Shown: positions 63,499-64,000 of the stretch, piece by piece
How the letters are laid out: every line of letters begins with the position of its first letter
How positions within the stretch are numbered: position 1 is the stretch's first letter
Origin: Streptomyces fagopyri
Lineage (GTDB): Bacteria > Actinomycetota > Actinomycetes > Streptomycetales > Streptomycetaceae
DNA length: 64,000 bases
Direction: 5' to 3'
Assembly: GCF_009498275.1 (NCBI RefSeq)
Contig: NZ_CP045643.1
Location: 3,224,001-3,288,000 of the forward strand
The notes under the pieces: model-generated
The model's database searches: none
Told to the model about the DNA's origin: nothing
Seen by the model: the letters and a program-made list of their open reading frames with translations, nothing else
Translations under genes and position numbers: made by a program

Positions 63499-64000
63499 GG
63501 TCACTCCGTACCGTCAGACGGGGAAACTCGGCAAAGGGTTGCACAGCGCGGTGTGCCCGCCACCTGCCGCGACGCCCGCCCGGGACGCTCGGCGCGGGTC
63601 GGCGGCACCGCGCTCACCTGCTCTTTCGGCCGAGGACACGGCATCGCTCGAAACCGGCACCGACCATGATCCTTGTGGCGAAGGTCTCGTCACGGGCCTT
63701 CTCGGTGCACCGGGTACGAAGCGCGTGCGTCACCGGGCCGCCGGTGCTCGCTCCCGGACACCCGCGCTCCCCGTTCCGTACGCGCCTCCGCCCACGGGCT
63801 CCCGCGCCCGGCGAGGGCGTCCACGCCGACGAGGACACCCGCGCCACCCGCTCAAGTCCCCACCGCGACAGGCACGTTGGCCGTGCGCGTGCGGCCGGAC
63901 GCACGTGGTCGTACCCACCCGTCCGTACGCGCCTGACCGGACCCGCCGGCCCGGACGCCGGTGCCGCCAGGCCCGGACGCCGGTGCCGGACGCGCAGCAC
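63499..64000. other. Gene-free right end
   Basis: No convincing gene is seen. The frames on both strands are Arg/Pro/Gly-rich with no ribosome site or recognised domain. A 17-bp sequence GCCCGGACGCCGGTGCC is repeated at 63950 and 63971. In related genomes the rho gene lies further on, but its end is not visible here (from memory). Confidence 0.55.

Noticed and set aside
63614..64000. Possible partial gene at the right edge (minus strand)
   Set aside because: Arg/Gly/Pro-rich product, no ribosome site or recognisable domain, and no match to the rho C-terminus expected further right.

Overview
The window is GC-rich chromosomal DNA from a Streptomyces species. The evidence is the very high third-position GC, frequent GTG and TTG starts, the polar-growth coiled-coil proteins Scy and FilP, EndoMS/NucS in place of a MutS/MutL neighbourhood, and several promoters of a type known from Streptomyces. 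From memory the gene order follows the core segment of Streptomyces coelicolor around SCO5358 to SCO5426, but this was not checked against a database. No phage, plasmid, transposase, tRNA, rRNA or CRISPR array was seen.

Layout. 1-5.5 kb: the 5' end of pfkA faces away from pta-ackA-pyk (acetyl-phosphate/acetate metabolism and lower glycolysis). 5.6-8.3 kb: a leftward surface-protein module (DUF6230 secreted protein, DUF6114 membrane protein, Ser/Ala-rich exported protein). 8.9-10.8 kb: a CnoX-type thioredoxin-TPR protein and a TetR regulator. 11.2-17.7 kb: isobutyryl-CoA mutase large subunit IcmA, two DUF3817 membrane proteins, a MarR regulator, an MTH1187 thiamine-binding protein, a rightward operon of three AIM24 proteins, and a second MarR regulator. 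17.9-20.8 kb: a histidine kinase/response regulator pair divergent from a PepSY protein. 21.0-23.9 kb: MeaB, acetyl-CoA acetyltransferase and methylmalonyl-CoA epimerase.

24.1-29.1 kb: scy and filP (apical growth and cytoskeleton). 29.3-36.0 kb: two related ABC exporter pairs enclosing a divergent pair of genes, one of which looks like a Kir-type channel with an abnormal pore signature. 36.0-39.0 kb: a zinc-ribbon protein, a luciferase-like monooxygenase, a conserved small protein and nucS. 39.1-44.4 kb: a membrane-anchored P-loop ATPase, a STAS protein, 3-hydroxybutyryl-CoA dehydrogenase and cob(I)alamin adenosyltransferase. 44.7-46.6 kb: a secreted family 18 chitinase behind the classic duplicated 12-bp chitinase promoter element. 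46.7-55.1 kb: DUF2550 protein and the complete F1Fo ATP synthase operon atpIBEFHAGDC, read leftward. 55.3-63.4 kb: a leftward housekeeping run (polyprenyl-phosphate GlcNAc-1-P transferase, glyA, LMW-phosphatase-like protein, tsaC/Sua5, prmC, prfA, rpmE, LytR-CpsA-Psr protein).

Functional links. IcmA, MeaB, epimerase and adenosyltransferase form a B12-dependent acyl-CoA mutase set. The thiolase and 3-hydroxybutyryl-CoA dehydrogenase supply C4-CoA to the same network, and pta-ackA sits upstream at acetyl-CoA. PrmC and RF1 (prfA) are enzyme and substrate. Many genes have a TANNNT box 6-8 nt before the start codon and no Shine-Dalgarno sequence, which predicts leaderless mRNAs.

The observations most worth follow-up are: the Kir-like protein with a degenerate filter; a 24-bp perfect palindrome over the icmA promoter; a six-unit 11-bp direct-repeat array before pta; a LMW-phosphatase family protein with Ser in place of the nucleophilic Cys; a STAS protein without the usual phospho-Ser; paired TTACT/AGTAA palindromes before the DUF6230 module; and an 18-copy array of an 8-bp unit.
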